From Corynebacterium mucifaciens (GTDB taxonomy: Bacteria; Actinomycetota; Actinomycetes; Mycobacteriales; Mycobacteriaceae), in the NCBI RefSeq assembly GCF_012396315.1, contig NZ_JAAXPF010000005.1, positions 90,657 through 154,656 on the forward strand: a stretch of DNA of 64,000 nt, in the 5' to 3' direction. This document shows, piece after piece, positions 44,397 through 55,005 of the stretch. Made by a program: the position numbers and the translations under genes. The notes beneath the pieces were generated by a model. The model was not told where the DNA came from, searched no databases, and saw only the letters and a program-made list of their open reading frames with translations. Within the stretch, counting starts at the first letter, position 1; every line of letters starts with the position of its first letter.

Positions 44397-44837
44397 TCAT
44401 TCCACCGGGATCCGGGTGAGATCCTGCACGTCAACGCCCCGCTCCCCAACTAGGGTCCACGTGCCGTCGCGGTGCTCGAAGTCGAGCTCCTCCTTGGTCA
44501 CCTCGCCGATCTCGTCGTGATTGTCCCCGCACAAGTCCACCTCGTCGCGCTTGTACGCCTCGGTGAGGATGGCGCTGTCGAAGCGCTGCTGGATCATCCA
44601 ATTCTCATCGTCTTCCGGCTCGTCCAGGACGTCCCTGCCAAAGACGTCGCTCACCGCAGCGTCGTCGCTAGTGCAGACGACAAACAAGCTTCTGGCGGAC
44701 GGATACGCCTCAGCCAGATCCACGGTCGCGGTGTTGGATCTCCCGTCGAGCGCGTCGTCGAGCGTATTGGCGTCGTGTGAACATGCGACCAGCAGCGTGA
44801 CCGGCGCCACAATTACAGCGAATTTAACCTTGTTCAC
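44397..44837 (-). CDS. Small lipoprotein of unknown function
   Basis: A 146-residue protein with a lipoprotein signal (a basic start, a hydrophobic run, and lipobox LVAC near residue 19). The mature part is acidic, with two cysteines (VVCTSDD and DLCGDN) that could pair. The GTG overlaps the exonuclease III stop (GTGA), so it is co-translated with that gene. The function is unknown. Confidence 0.7.
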   Translation of the reverse strand: MNKVKFAVIVAPVTLLVACSHDANTLDDALDGRSNTATVDLAEAYPSARSLFVVCTSDDAAVSDVFGRDVLDEPEDDENWMIQQRFDSAILTEAYKRDEVDLCGDNHDEIGEVTKEELDFEHRDGTWTLVGERGVDVQDLTRIPVE

Positions 44838-45757
44838 ACTTCTTCACGGTACTCCACCAGCAGCGGCGAGTGGTCAGACCACCGCTGCTCCACCGCCGGC
44901 GCCTTGTCCACCCAGGTGCGTTCCGCGCGCCGCAGCATGTTCTCGGTGGCCGCTTGGACGTCGATGCGCCAGCCCGCGTTGTTGTTAAAGGCCTGGCCGC
45001 GGAACGTCCACCAGGTGTACGGCGCGTCCTCCGGCTGTAGCCTGCGGGCCACGTCGAACCACCTCGGGGAGCTGCTTGCTTCTCGACGCCTATCGGCCGC
45101 GTACTCCACAGCGCCCGCCCCCACCGGATCGGCCTTCGCCTCCGCGTCCTGCGGCTGCTCGTCCGGGAAGGTGCCGAACACGGCGTCCATGAACGCGCGC
45201 TCATGGGGCAGGAACCCGGACTTCTTGGTGTTGGTCTTCCAGTTTTTCAGGTCCTCGCGGCGGTGGCAGATGTTCCAGTCCCCGCCGACGACCATGTCCG
45301 GGTACTCCCCCGCCCACTGCTCCAGCATGGGCTCGAACTCGTCCAGGAAGCGGTACTTCTCGTCCTGCTTCGCCGTGCCCGCGGAGCCGGACGGCAGATA
45401 CAGGGAGCCGACGCGGGTGCCGCCGGGGAGCGTGGCCGCGATGAAGCGCCCGGCATCCTCGAAGGCGGGGATGCCGAAGGTGACGTCGTTAAGCGGAGTG
45501 CGCGAGAGGATACCCACGCCAGCGCGCCCCTTCGCGCCGGGGCTCTCCGCGGGCGCGACGGCGAGGTGCCACCCCTGCTCGAGGGCGGGTGCCAGGGCCT
45601 CACGCGACTGCTTCTCCGTGGCGCGCACCTCCTGCATCAGCACCACGTCGGCCGGAGTTTCGGTAAGCCAGGCCAGCATGCCCGGGTTGTCCTCGTTGCG
45701 GATTTTGGTGGCGGCGCGAATGCCGTTGACGTTGACCGACGCGATAGTGAGACTCAT
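44834..45757 (-). CDS. xth: Exodeoxyribonuclease III (AP endonuclease)
   Basis: A 307-residue endonuclease/exonuclease/phosphatase-fold enzyme. Motifs are IASVNVNGIRAA (catalytic Asn), VVLMQEVRA (metal-binding Glu), MVVGGDWNICHR (Asp and Asn) and the C-terminal WSDHSPLLVEY (Asp-His pair). It cuts at abasic sites and degrades 3' ends in base excision repair. TAGGGT ends 8 bases before the ATG. It diverges from icd. Confidence 0.92.
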   Translation of the reverse strand: MSLTIASVNVNGIRAATKIRNEDNPGMLAWLTETPADVVLMQEVRATEKQSREALAPALEQGWHLAVAPAESPGAKGRAGVGILSRTPLNDVTFGIPAFEDAGRFIAATLPGGTRVGSLYLPSGSAGTAKQDEKYRFLDEFEPMLEQWAGEYPDMVVGGDWNICHRREDLKNWKTNTKKSGFLPHERAFMDAVFGTFPDEQPQDAEAKADPVGAGAVEYAADRRREASSSPRWFDVARRLQPEDAPYTWWTFRGQAFNNNAGWRIDVQAATENMLRRAERTWVDKAPAVEQRWSDHSPLLVEYREEV

Positions 45758-45817
45758 GTGTGACGACCCTAGTAGTCTGGTTGGCTGAAGTCAGACACCT
45801 TAAACCTGAGGAGCATT

Positions 45818-48001
<2,184 letters not shown>

Positions 48002-48018
48002 CTCGCTGATATAAAACC

Positions 48019-48059
48019 GGCCGGTGCCGGGGTTTCGCGCCCCGGCGCCGGCCTTTTTT
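48019..48059 (+). terminator. Rho-independent terminator of icd
   Basis: A 14-bp GC-rich stem (48019-48032 with 48040-48053, one G-U pair) with loop TTTCGCG is followed by TTTTTTG. Confidence 0.92.
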
Positions 48060-48617
48060 GTTTGGTCAGGCTGGGCAGCGCTGCGCCCAGCCCAGTACCT
48101 CCGCCCCATTTACCGCAAACGCTTACCCGAGGAACTAGACCACCTACATCAGATCAGAAGCACGATTCTTTCTGGCCCCGTACATTCACACTCTTTCTTG
48201 CTCCGTAACCAGAAAAAGATGCCAAAACAGCCCTTAAACTCTTCAAAAAATTCCCTTACCTGCGGAAATGTTTTATTGCCTGTTTCTTGCTTCTCGGGCG
48301 CGTTTTAGGTTGGATCCGCCTCTCCGGCTCCGAGGCGTCGAAGCCGACAACCTCCCCGGCGTTGCGCAGGCGATGGCGAGCCCGTTCATGGTGACCTGGA
48401 TCGTCTTGGGTACGAGGAAGGTCTCGCCACCGGCGTTAGCCGGCTGGGAAGCGCTGTGCCCGACCGAGACAACCGCGTTGATCAGCCCAGTCTCGCCTTC
48501 CATCCCCAAACGCCACCCCTCCCGTAGTCGCTGGGTGCTGCCTACGCGTCACAAAACGACTGCGCATCCGACAAGTACAGGGGTGACGCTCGATCCCAGC
48601 TATATTTTTCCGCTACA
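48060..48617. other. Gene-free mosaic region next to the bacteriocin cassette
   Basis: No convincing gene is seen in these 558 bases. The first half (48100-48300) is unusually AT-rich for the window. The stretch 48320-48510 is GC-rich with a short open minus-strand frame containing GGETFLVPKTIQVTMNGLAIACATPG, which I could not assign. It may be a decayed gene remnant at the edge of inserted DNA. Confidence 0.45.
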
Positions 48618-49232
48618 TCAGAGCTCCACTACCTCATCTGAATTATTGGAAATAAACGCAGAATGGGTGGCTACGACGACCACTGCACCACCCTGAGCAA
48701 ATTGACGTAGATATTTAAGGACGAGTTGCGCGTTTGCTTCATCGAGGGCCCCGGTTGGTTCATCAGCTAACACAATCCTAGGCTGCGCGAGAATGAGTCT
48801 TACCAAAGCAATGCGCTGTTGCTCGCCACCAGAAAGCTCGCTTACGGTTCGCTTTTCAGTTCCTCCAAGCCCGACTTCAGTCAGCGCCGCTGCCATCGTC
48901 TCGCGGGAGACGCGGGGGACAGCAATCTTGATATTCTCCATCACAGAGAGATCGGGTACCAAACCATAGTCTTGAAACAGGTACCCGACGTTTGCTCGCC
49001 GAAATCTGCGACGTGCGCCCGGATTTATGGATGCGATGTCGAGCCCTTCGAACTCGATCGTCCCCGAATCCGGCGTAGTCAGTCCGCCTAACATATTGAG
49101 CAAGGTTGTCTTGCCGCTGCCGGAGGGCCCTGTGAGCGCCGTGATTCGACCTGCCCTAAACGTGGCTGTGAAAGCTTGCAAAACCGTCCGCTCGCCAAAT
49201 GCGCAGGATACGTTGCTTACCTGAATTGTCAT
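48618..49232 (-). CDS. ABC transporter ATP-binding protein, lactococcin-972-type bacteriocin locus
   Basis: A 204-residue ATPase: Walker A GPSGSGKTTLLN (near 35), Q-loop LFQDYGLVPDLSV, signature LSGGEQQRIALVRLIL and Walker B IVLADEPTGALD. The size and the partner match the short ATPases found beside lactococcin 972-like peptides. Its ATG overlaps the membrane protein stop (ATGA), so they are co-translated. Base composition is less GC-rich than the flanks, suggesting transfer. Likely powers export of, or immunity to, the peptide; this is inference. Confidence 0.85.
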   Translation of the reverse strand: MTIQVSNVSCAFGERTVLQAFTATFRAGRITALTGPSGSGKTTLLNMLGGLTTPDSGTIEFEGLDIASINPGARRRFRRANVGYLFQDYGLVPDLSVMENIKIAVPRVSRETMAAALTEVGLGGTEKRTVSELSGGEQQRIALVRLILAQPRIVLADEPTGALDEANAQLVLKYLRQFAQGGAVVVVATHSAFISNNSDEVVEL

Positions 49233-51217
49233 TGCGGTTCCCTACCTCCTCTTGCATCCCACCGCGAAGCAGCTTTGAGCATCAACCCCACAGAAACCAT
49301 GAACCATACTGCGCCGAAACCTACTACTGCGACGATGGTGGATGGCGACCATTGATTTTCAAACCCGATACTCCAGGTTGACGGCACGCGGCTCTCGGCT
49401 TGAATCCAATGATCGCGAACCTTATAAAGCAGCCAACCAATCGTGGCTAGGAAGAATGCAACTTCGATAGCTACTGCTTCTTTTGCAACCCACCAAGGGC
49501 TTCGCCCACAAACATAGGCAACGTGGATTTTGCGCCGGTAGGTGACGCGAAAAGTAAGGACCGTGGCTCCGACCAAGACCGTCACAAGCAGGACTGATGC
49601 AAAACCATTCAGCCCCCACAGAGCCACATTCTGCTCGGCGGTGCGAATGCTCGCCTGCCATGAGTCTTCACGCGGTCTAAAGAAAGCAAGTGAGTTCCCG
49701 GTAGCACCCTTCAACATTTGCGAAGGCACGTCAGGGGAGACAGTTAGAAGGACTTGCTGGGATACCTTTGACATCAAGTTGTGGTCGCCCAACGGAGCGA
49801 GGCCACGCGGGAGTATGACGAGAATCGGGTTATCGACCTGCGGACGGTAGTTAACGTCATAGGTGAATACCGAGCCTAAGCTGCAACCGTCCCGCCACTC
49901 TATGTCGGGCGCTGGTTCATTGGCATAGCCGGCCTCGAACTCGAGCGAATCCTCGATCACGTTTCTCGAGTGCACAGACAACTCTCCCGGCGAGCAGACC
50001 GTCACTACAGCACCATCCAACATCGACACTCCCGCCTGTCGCGCGAATTCCTGGTTCGCTAATAGAACTGGTGCCTCTAGTTCCACGGGCCATGTAATCC
50101 AATAAGGATCAACGAGGAGTACGTCTCCCGCCTCGTCGGCAACCCGGAATGGCGCTGCGGTCTCTGTATCTGACCAGTCTTCGAAGGCCGTGTTGACGTT
50201 CAACGCCAACTCTTGCGGCCCACGGTGCGCATCCCACATCCCCTGCAAGCGGTGACGCGCCTCGAGTTCCGCAGAAAACCCAACCAAGGTTGCAACCACA
50301 CTGAGCGCAGCTACCAGGGTCACTCCGCGGACTGCAGTCAGGGCATATAGCATTGGCCGCGCGTGAATCTTGCCCTTGATGGATTGCGGTATCGATGTCC
50401 TGCGAACCAGAAACTGCCCACCTAGGTAGCCAACGAGCAAACACACAGACAGAATCACGCTGATCGTGAAATACATTCTCCAAAATACCCAGCTCTCCGC
50501 CCACCCGTTGTAGACATAAAGAAGGCCAGCAACAATCAGGGGGCTTCCGAGGTAGGCGATCGTAAGCGCAACGCTTTGGCGCTGAATTTCAATACGGGTC
50601 GTTTCTGCGACGCTGAGCCCAAGCAGTCGATGAACACCGACCTCCCGCGAGCGGGCAAGGACATGGCCCGCGCCTAGTACCAGACACAGGAGCACAGATA
50701 GGATCAGCAGAATGGGAATTGTCGAAGATGCAAAGATTTCGGAGAAGTAACTGGTAAGAGGCTCCGCGTCGAGCCCCTGTTCGGCTAACCACCGCAGCAA
50801 GTGTTGCTCGTCCGTCGCAGACCCTTTGATATGGAGAGGTTGCCTTGGATCAGAGTATGGAAAGTCTTCCAGCGGATAAAATATGTCAACTTCCCCACGT
50901 TCAAAGCGCGGCCGTTGCATCCGACCGCCGTCAGGCGGAAGCGAGGATGAGTAGACTCGTTGCTCACCACCAGAGACAGCGAGCGACGAGTAATTAATCG
51001 CGATATCGAAGTCATTGCTCCGCGCAAACTCGGCCAGCTCGGTATAGAAACTCGCACGCTCCGAAGCGGTGCGATCTGATTCCACCTGTACCCCGTACTC
51101 ACCCAGGTGACCATCGATCGCTGAGTAAAGCCTCGCGCCGAGGAAAGCCACGGTAGTCGCCAGAATGGCCGTGGCGAATATCCCCACGGCTAATAGGCCT
51201 GATTTCAGAAGAGACAT
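49229..51217 (-). CDS. Bacteriocin-associated integral membrane protein (FtsX-like)
   Basis: A 662-residue membrane protein. An N-terminal helix (GLLAVGIFATAILATTVAFLG) is followed by a large extracellular part (about 30-165), a group of helices (about 168-360), a second extracellular domain (about 370-545), and three C-terminal helices. The layout and the coupling to a short ATPase match the bacteriocin-associated membrane proteins of lactococcin 972 loci. It starts 3 bases after the peptide gene stop. Probably exports the peptide or protects the producer. Confidence 0.8.
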   Translation of the reverse strand: MSLLKSGLLAVGIFATAILATTVAFLGARLYSAIDGHLGEYGVQVESDRTASERASFYTELAEFARSNDFDIAINYSSLAVSGGEQRVYSSSLPPDGGRMQRPRFERGEVDIFYPLEDFPYSDPRQPLHIKGSATDEQHLLRWLAEQGLDAEPLTSYFSEIFASSTIPILLILSVLLCLVLGAGHVLARSREVGVHRLLGLSVAETTRIEIQRQSVALTIAYLGSPLIVAGLLYVYNGWAESWVFWRMYFTISVILSVCLLVGYLGGQFLVRRTSIPQSIKGKIHARPMLYALTAVRGVTLVAALSVVATLVGFSAELEARHRLQGMWDAHRGPQELALNVNTAFEDWSDTETAAPFRVADEAGDVLLVDPYWITWPVELEAPVLLANQEFARQAGVSMLDGAVVTVCSPGELSVHSRNVIEDSLEFEAGYANEPAPDIEWRDGCSLGSVFTYDVNYRPQVDNPILVILPRGLAPLGDHNLMSKVSQQVLLTVSPDVPSQMLKGATGNSLAFFRPREDSWQASIRTAEQNVALWGLNGFASVLLVTVLVGATVLTFRVTYRRKIHVAYVCGRSPWWVAKEAVAIEVAFFLATIGWLLYKVRDHWIQAESRVPSTWSIGFENQWSPSTIVAVVGFGAVWFMVSVGLMLKAASRWDARGGREPQ

Positions 51218-51220
51218 GCT

Positions 51221-51373
51221 CTAGCCCACAGCTGTAGAGCCATGACGAACGCCGTTGTGAAAGTAGTGGCCGTCGATGTTAGCCGTCCTCGCCCCAGCAA
51301 TACCCGCGCCAGCAAAGGTCGACGCTCCCGCCCAAACTACACCACCGATGCGGTGTCGATTTTGAATTTTCAT
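51221..51373 (-). CDS. Very short lactococcin-972-like secreted peptide
   Basis: A 50-residue precursor behind GGGAGG. Residues 1-31 look like a Sec signal (K, R, H and R near the start, a Gly/Ala-rich hydrophobic core, RTA before the likely cleavage). The last 19 residues include H-Y-F-H-N-G-V-R-H-G-S-T-A-V-G. The Y-x-H-x(4)-H spacing followed by STAVG matches the central region of lactococcin 972-family bacteriocins, but the usual N-terminal WxxG part and about 25 further residues are absent. The membrane protein starts 3 bases later. Minimal or truncated family member; activity unknown. Confidence 0.6.
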   Translation of the reverse strand: MKIQNRHRIGGVVWAGASTFAGAGIAGARTANIDGHYFHNGVRHGSTAVG

Positions 51374-51426
51374 GATTCCTCCCATCGGCAGATATTCAGC
51401 GGCGGAGGGGCTCCCACCGTATGACA

Positions 51427-51471
51427 ATTATCAAACCCGAAATTTTGTTGCACAAGTAGGAAAACCTACTT
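51427..51471 (-). promoter_or_regulatory. Promoter of the bacteriocin cassette with an upstream palindrome
   Basis: On the minus strand, TTGTGC (-35, 51450-51455) and GATAAT (-10, 51427-51432) are 17 bases apart. AAGTAGG-AAAA-CCTACTT (51454-51471) is a perfect inverted repeat overlapping the -35 edge and could be an operator. Confidence 0.55.
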
Positions 51472-51509
51472 TGTATGATTTAGCACACTACGGACCGTTA
51501 GGCCCTGTC

Positions 51510-51584
51510 GCCAACGACGCAGAGCTGGCCGAGGTCTTCAGCCTGATCGCCAAGGACCTGCATGGCTACGCCCAGGCCATCGAC
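51510..51584 (+). pseudogene. Decayed icd 3'-region fragment
   Basis: The frame from 51516 reads DAELAEVFSLIAKDLHGYAQAID, which matches icd residues about 662-684 ([23 protein letters not shown]) at 15 of 23 positions. The similarity stops on both sides and there is no gene. It is the only relic I see in the 460-base gap 51374-51833 apart from the cassette and metY promoters. It marks the far side of the bacteriocin cassette. Confidence 0.7.
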
Positions 51585-51748
51585 ACGGAGCCCCGGGAAG
51601 GTGCCGTGCGCGAGCCTTCGCTTATCGACGAGCTCCGCCCGCAGCTCCTCCTTGCGTTCCTCCCAGTGCCTCAGTGCCTGTGCATCTTCCCGGTCCATCC
51701 CCATGCCCACTCAGACGCACCGGCACCCGCCCCGGTTCCCAACGCGTT

Positions 51749-51800
51749 TATATTCACATAAACCCACTGCACATCAGCCCGCAGTAGACCGCTTGGTACA
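51749..51800 (+). promoter_or_regulatory. metY promoter with McbR-like half-operator
   Basis: TATATT (51749-51754) is a candidate -10. TAGAC-CGCTTG-GTACA (51785-51800) resembles the TAGAC-N6-GTCTA site of the methionine repressor McbR, with an intact left half and an imperfect right half. Assignment is by analogy. Confidence 0.45.
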
Positions 51801-51833
51801 CAACGGCAGACAAAGCGGACTACATTGCACCCC

Positions 51834-53168
51834 ATGACGAACTCGAAGCAGAAGTACGACAACTCCAACCCCAGCGAATGGTCTTTCAGCACCCGCTCCA
51901 TCCACGCCGGCCAGCAGGTGGACCAGGATCACGGCGCACGTAACCAGCCGATCTACATGACCACCAGCTACGTCTTCGACGACGCCCAGCACGCTGAGAA
52001 CCGCTTCAACCTCTCGGACGCGGGCCCCATCTACACGCGCCTGACCAACCCGACCCAGTCCGCGCTGGAGGATCGCCTCGCTTCCCTGGAGGGCGGCGTG
52101 GCAGCCACCGCGTTCGCCTCCGGCATGGCCGCGGAGACCGCCGCGATTCTCACCCTCGCACAGGCGGGCGATCACGTGGTCACCTCCCCGCGCCTCTACG
52201 GCGGCACCGAGACGCTCTTCCAGCACACGCTGCCGAAGCTGGGCATCGACTTCACGTTCGTGGAGAACCCGGACGACCCGGAAAGCTGGCAGGCCGCGGT
52301 GCAGCCGAACACGAAGGCGTTCTACGGCGAGACCTTTGGCAACCCAATCGCGGACGTGCTGGACATCCCGGCAATCGCCGAGGTGGCCCACAACAACCAG
52401 GTCCCGCTGATTGTGGACAACACCATGGCCACCGCGGCACTCGTCCGACCGCTGGAGCTCGGCGCGGACATCGTGGTCCTTTCCACCACGAAGTTCTACA
52501 CCGGCAACGGCGCGGCCATCGGCGGCGCGATCGTGGACGGTGGCACGTTCGACTGGACCGTCCAGCGCAACGGCGAGGATGTGTTCCCGCTGTTTACCGT
52601 CCCAGACCCGGCGTACCACGGCCTGAAGTACGCGGACCTCGGCGCACCGGCATTTGCACTGCGCGCACGCGCTGGCCTTCTGCGCGACACGGGTGCAGCC
52701 ATTTCCCCGTTCAATGCCTGGGTGGCGTTGCAGGGTATCGATACGTTGGCGTTGCGCGTCGAAAAGCATAATGCGAACGCGAAGAAGGTTGCCGAGTTCC
52801 TGAGCACCCACGACAAGGTGGCCAAGGTCAATTACGCAGGCCTGGACGGCTCGCCGTACAAGGCCACGCAGGAGAAGCTGGGCCTAAAGTACACCGGTTC
52901 GGTGCTCTCCTTCGACATCGCCGGCGATGCGGACGACAAGACCGCGGCCTGGAAGTTCATCGACGCGCTGAAGCTGCACTCCAACCTGGCCAACATCGGC
53001 GACGTGCGCTCCCTGGTGGTCCACCCGGCCTCCACGACGCACTCGCAGTCGGATGCCGCAGGCCTCGCCCGCGCCGGCATCACGCAGGCCACGGTGCGCC
53101 TGTCGGTCGGCATCGAGGACATCGAGGACATCATCGCCGACCTCGAGCGCGGCTTCGCGGCGGTCTAA
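51834..53168 (+). CDS. metY: O-acetylhomoserine sulfhydrylase
   Basis: A 444-residue PLP enzyme of the Cys/Met metabolism family. Typical blocks are FSTRSIHAGQQVD, YTRLTNPTQSALEDRLASLEGG, ASGMAAETAAIL, and the PLP-lysine segment VLSTTKFYTGNGAAIGG. It makes homocysteine from O-acetylhomoserine and sulfide. The metX start immediately follows its stop (TAAATG), forming a metYX operon. Confidence 0.95.
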   Translation: MTNSKQKYDNSNPSEWSFSTRSIHAGQQVDQDHGARNQPIYMTTSYVFDDAQHAENRFNLSDAGPIYTRLTNPTQSALEDRLASLEGGVAATAFASGMAAETAAILTLAQAGDHVVTSPRLYGGTETLFQHTLPKLGIDFTFVENPDDPESWQAAVQPNTKAFYGETFGNPIADVLDIPAIAEVAHNNQVPLIVDNTMATAALVRPLELGADIVVLSTTKFYTGNGAAIGGAIVDGGTFDWTVQRNGEDVFPLFTVPDPAYHGLKYADLGAPAFALRARAGLLRDTGAAISPFNAWVALQGIDTLALRVEKHNANAKKVAEFLSTHDKVAKVNYAGLDGSPYKATQEKLGLKYTGSVLSFDIAGDADDKTAAWKFIDALKLHSNLANIGDVRSLVVHPASTTHSQSDAAGLARAGITQATVRLSVGIEDIEDIIADLERGFAAV

Positions 53169-54305
53169 ATGCTGGCTGCGGAGGGCGAGCTGGCCACCGT
53201 CGCCATCGGCGACGTGCGCACCGAAGCCGGTGCGGTGATTCAGGATGCGCACATTGCCTATCGACGCTGGGGTGCTCCGCGCGGCGACCTCCACGGCAAG
53301 AACAACATCCTGATAGTCGAGCACGCCCTGACCGGCGACTCCGACGCCGCCGATTGGTGGTGCGAAGCCGTCGGCCCCGGCAAGGCCCTGGACACCGACG
53401 AATGGTGCGTGATCTGCACCAACGCACTGGGCTCCTGCTACGGCTCCACGGGCCCGGCCAGCGATCACCCCGACGGTGGCGTGTGGGGCTCACGATTCCC
53501 CGCAATCACCATGCGCGACATGGTGCACGCTGAGCGGGCGTTCTTGGAGCAGCTAGGAATCAGCCGGGTGCACGCGATCATCGGGGGCTCTATGGGCGGC
53601 GCGCGCACCCTGGAGTGGACCCTGCTCTACCCCGAGCAGGTGGACTACGCGCTGGTCCTGGCGGTGTCAGCCCGCGCGAGCGCCTGGCAGATCGGCATCC
53701 AGTCCGCCCAGATCACCTCGATCACCCAGGACCCCGATTGGCGCGGCGGGGATTACCACGGCACAGGCGCGGCGCCGGATGCCGGTTTGGCGGCCGCACG
53801 GCGCATCGCGCACCTGACCTACCGCGGCGAGCTAGAAATCGACGAACGCTTCGGCACGTCCGCCCAGCCCGGCGAAAACCCGCTCGGCCCCTTCCGCGAG
53901 GACGGCCAGCGCTTCGCCGTCCAGTCCTACCTCGAGCACCAGGGCAAAAAGCTCACCGAGCGTTTCGACGCCGCCTGCTACGTCACCCTCACCGAAGCCC
54001 TCAACCGCCACGACGTCGGCCGCGGCCGCGGCGGGCTGAACAAAGCACTCGCCTCCTCCACCGTGCCCACCATGATCGTGGGCGTGGACACGGACATCTT
54101 GTACCCGTACCACCAGCAGGAGCACCTGTCGCGCAACCTGGGCAACCTGCTGGCTATGTCGAAGCTGTCCTCCCCCGTCGGCCACGACGCGTTCCTGGTC
54201 GAGGCCCGGCAGATGGACCGGATCCTGCGCAACTTCATCACCCTGACGCGGGAAACCCCCTCTGCGCGCGAGGTTGCCGCGGAGCGCGGCGCCTACGACA
54301 TTTAG
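53169..54305 (+). CDS. metX: Homoserine O-acetyltransferase
   Basis: A 378-residue alpha/beta hydrolase-fold enzyme. Blocks include VEHALTGDSDAADWW, the nucleophile elbow GGSMGGARTLEW (serine near 141), VDTDILYPYHQQ (aspartate) and SPVGHDAFLVE (histidine). It acetylates homoserine for MetY. The ATG follows the metY stop directly. Its 3' end overlaps the convergent phosphoesterase gene by 4 bases. Confidence 0.95.
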   Translation: MLAAEGELATVAIGDVRTEAGAVIQDAHIAYRRWGAPRGDLHGKNNILIVEHALTGDSDAADWWCEAVGPGKALDTDEWCVICTNALGSCYGSTGPASDHPDGGVWGSRFPAITMRDMVHAERAFLEQLGISRVHAIIGGSMGGARTLEWTLLYPEQVDYALVLAVSARASAWQIGIQSAQITSITQDPDWRGGDYHGTGAAPDAGLAAARRIAHLTYRGELEIDERFGTSAQPGENPLGPFREDGQRFAVQSYLEHQGKKLTERFDAACYVTLTEALNRHDVGRGRGGLNKALASSTVPTMIVGVDTDILYPYHQQEHLSRNLGNLLAMSKLSSPVGHDAFLVEARQMDRILRNFITLTRETPSAREVAAERGAYDI

Positions 54306-54985
54306 AGGTTACTGACGCTCACCCCGTCGCCGCCCGCGACGGCCAGGTAGGCCTTGCCCATTCCCACCCAGCCCACGAACGGCGCATTAGAAAGCGTGAT
54401 TTGCTGGTGCACGTGCCCGAGCAGCCAGGCGTCATACCCGCAGGCAGCGAGCTCATCCTGGGTGCACGGCAGGCACGGATTGTTTGAGTACTCCCCGGTC
54501 ACCGAGGTATGCAGCAGCCCCAAGTTCGGCACCCCTTCAACCGGCACTGGGAACTTAGAGACGAGCTGACGCGGGTCCCGGTCCACCTCCACCGCAGCGG
54601 TGTGCAGCGCCCACCCTCCTGCCCGAATGGTCTGGGGCTCTTGCTTTGCGACGATCACGCCGCCCGGAATCACTGCTGTGAGGTCGTGGTGCACGTCGTG
54701 GTTGCCCGCGATGAACACGACGGTGTCGAACAGCTCGAGCCCGCGGGCGAAAAACCGGGTGACCTCGCCGTATGTCGCGTCGGTGAACCGCTTGCGGTCG
54801 ATGACGTCGCCCAGCATCACCAGGTGCCGGGCGCCTGCCTCCGCGCCGCGTTGCAGGGTGCCCAGCGCCCAGTCAATCCCGGGGCCGGTCTTCTTGTCGC
54901 CGTGCTGCTTGCGGCCGAGGTGGATGTCGGCGACAACGAGGATGGGGTCGGCTGCGAAGACGGGGTCGGCTGCGTTGTGGGGCAT
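54302..54985 (-). CDS. Metallophosphoesterase
   Basis: A 227-residue calcineurin-like phosphoesterase: ILVVADIHLGRKQHG (metal-binding D-x-H), LVMLGDVIDRKRF (GD), VVFIAGNHDVHHDL (GNHD) and LLGHVHQQ (GHxH). The substrate is unknown. TATCCT ends 6 bases before the ATG, suggesting a leaderless transcript. Downstream of it lies the metX end. Confidence 0.85.
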   Translation of the reverse strand: MPHNAADPVFAADPILVVADIHLGRKQHGDKKTGPGIDWALGTLQRGAEAGARHLVMLGDVIDRKRFTDATYGEVTRFFARGLELFDTVVFIAGNHDVHHDLTAVIPGGVIVAKQEPQTIRAGGWALHTAAVEVDRDPRQLVSKFPVPVEGVPNLGLLHTSVTGEYSNNPCLPCTQDELAACGYDAWLLGHVHQQITLSNAPFVGWVGMGKAYLAVAGGDGVSVSNL

Positions 54986-55005
54986 GGTGCAAGGATATCC
55001 GCGGG

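Noticed and set aside
48268..48696. Plus-strand open frame before the ABC ATPase
   Set aside because: It runs into the ATPase gene in antisense and has no domain, start signal or plausible composition.
51372..51761. Possible 129-residue gene upstream of metY
   Set aside because: Only the short icd-like stretch is protein-like. The rest covers the cassette promoter and then a Pro/Ala/His-rich chance frame; no ribosome binding site.
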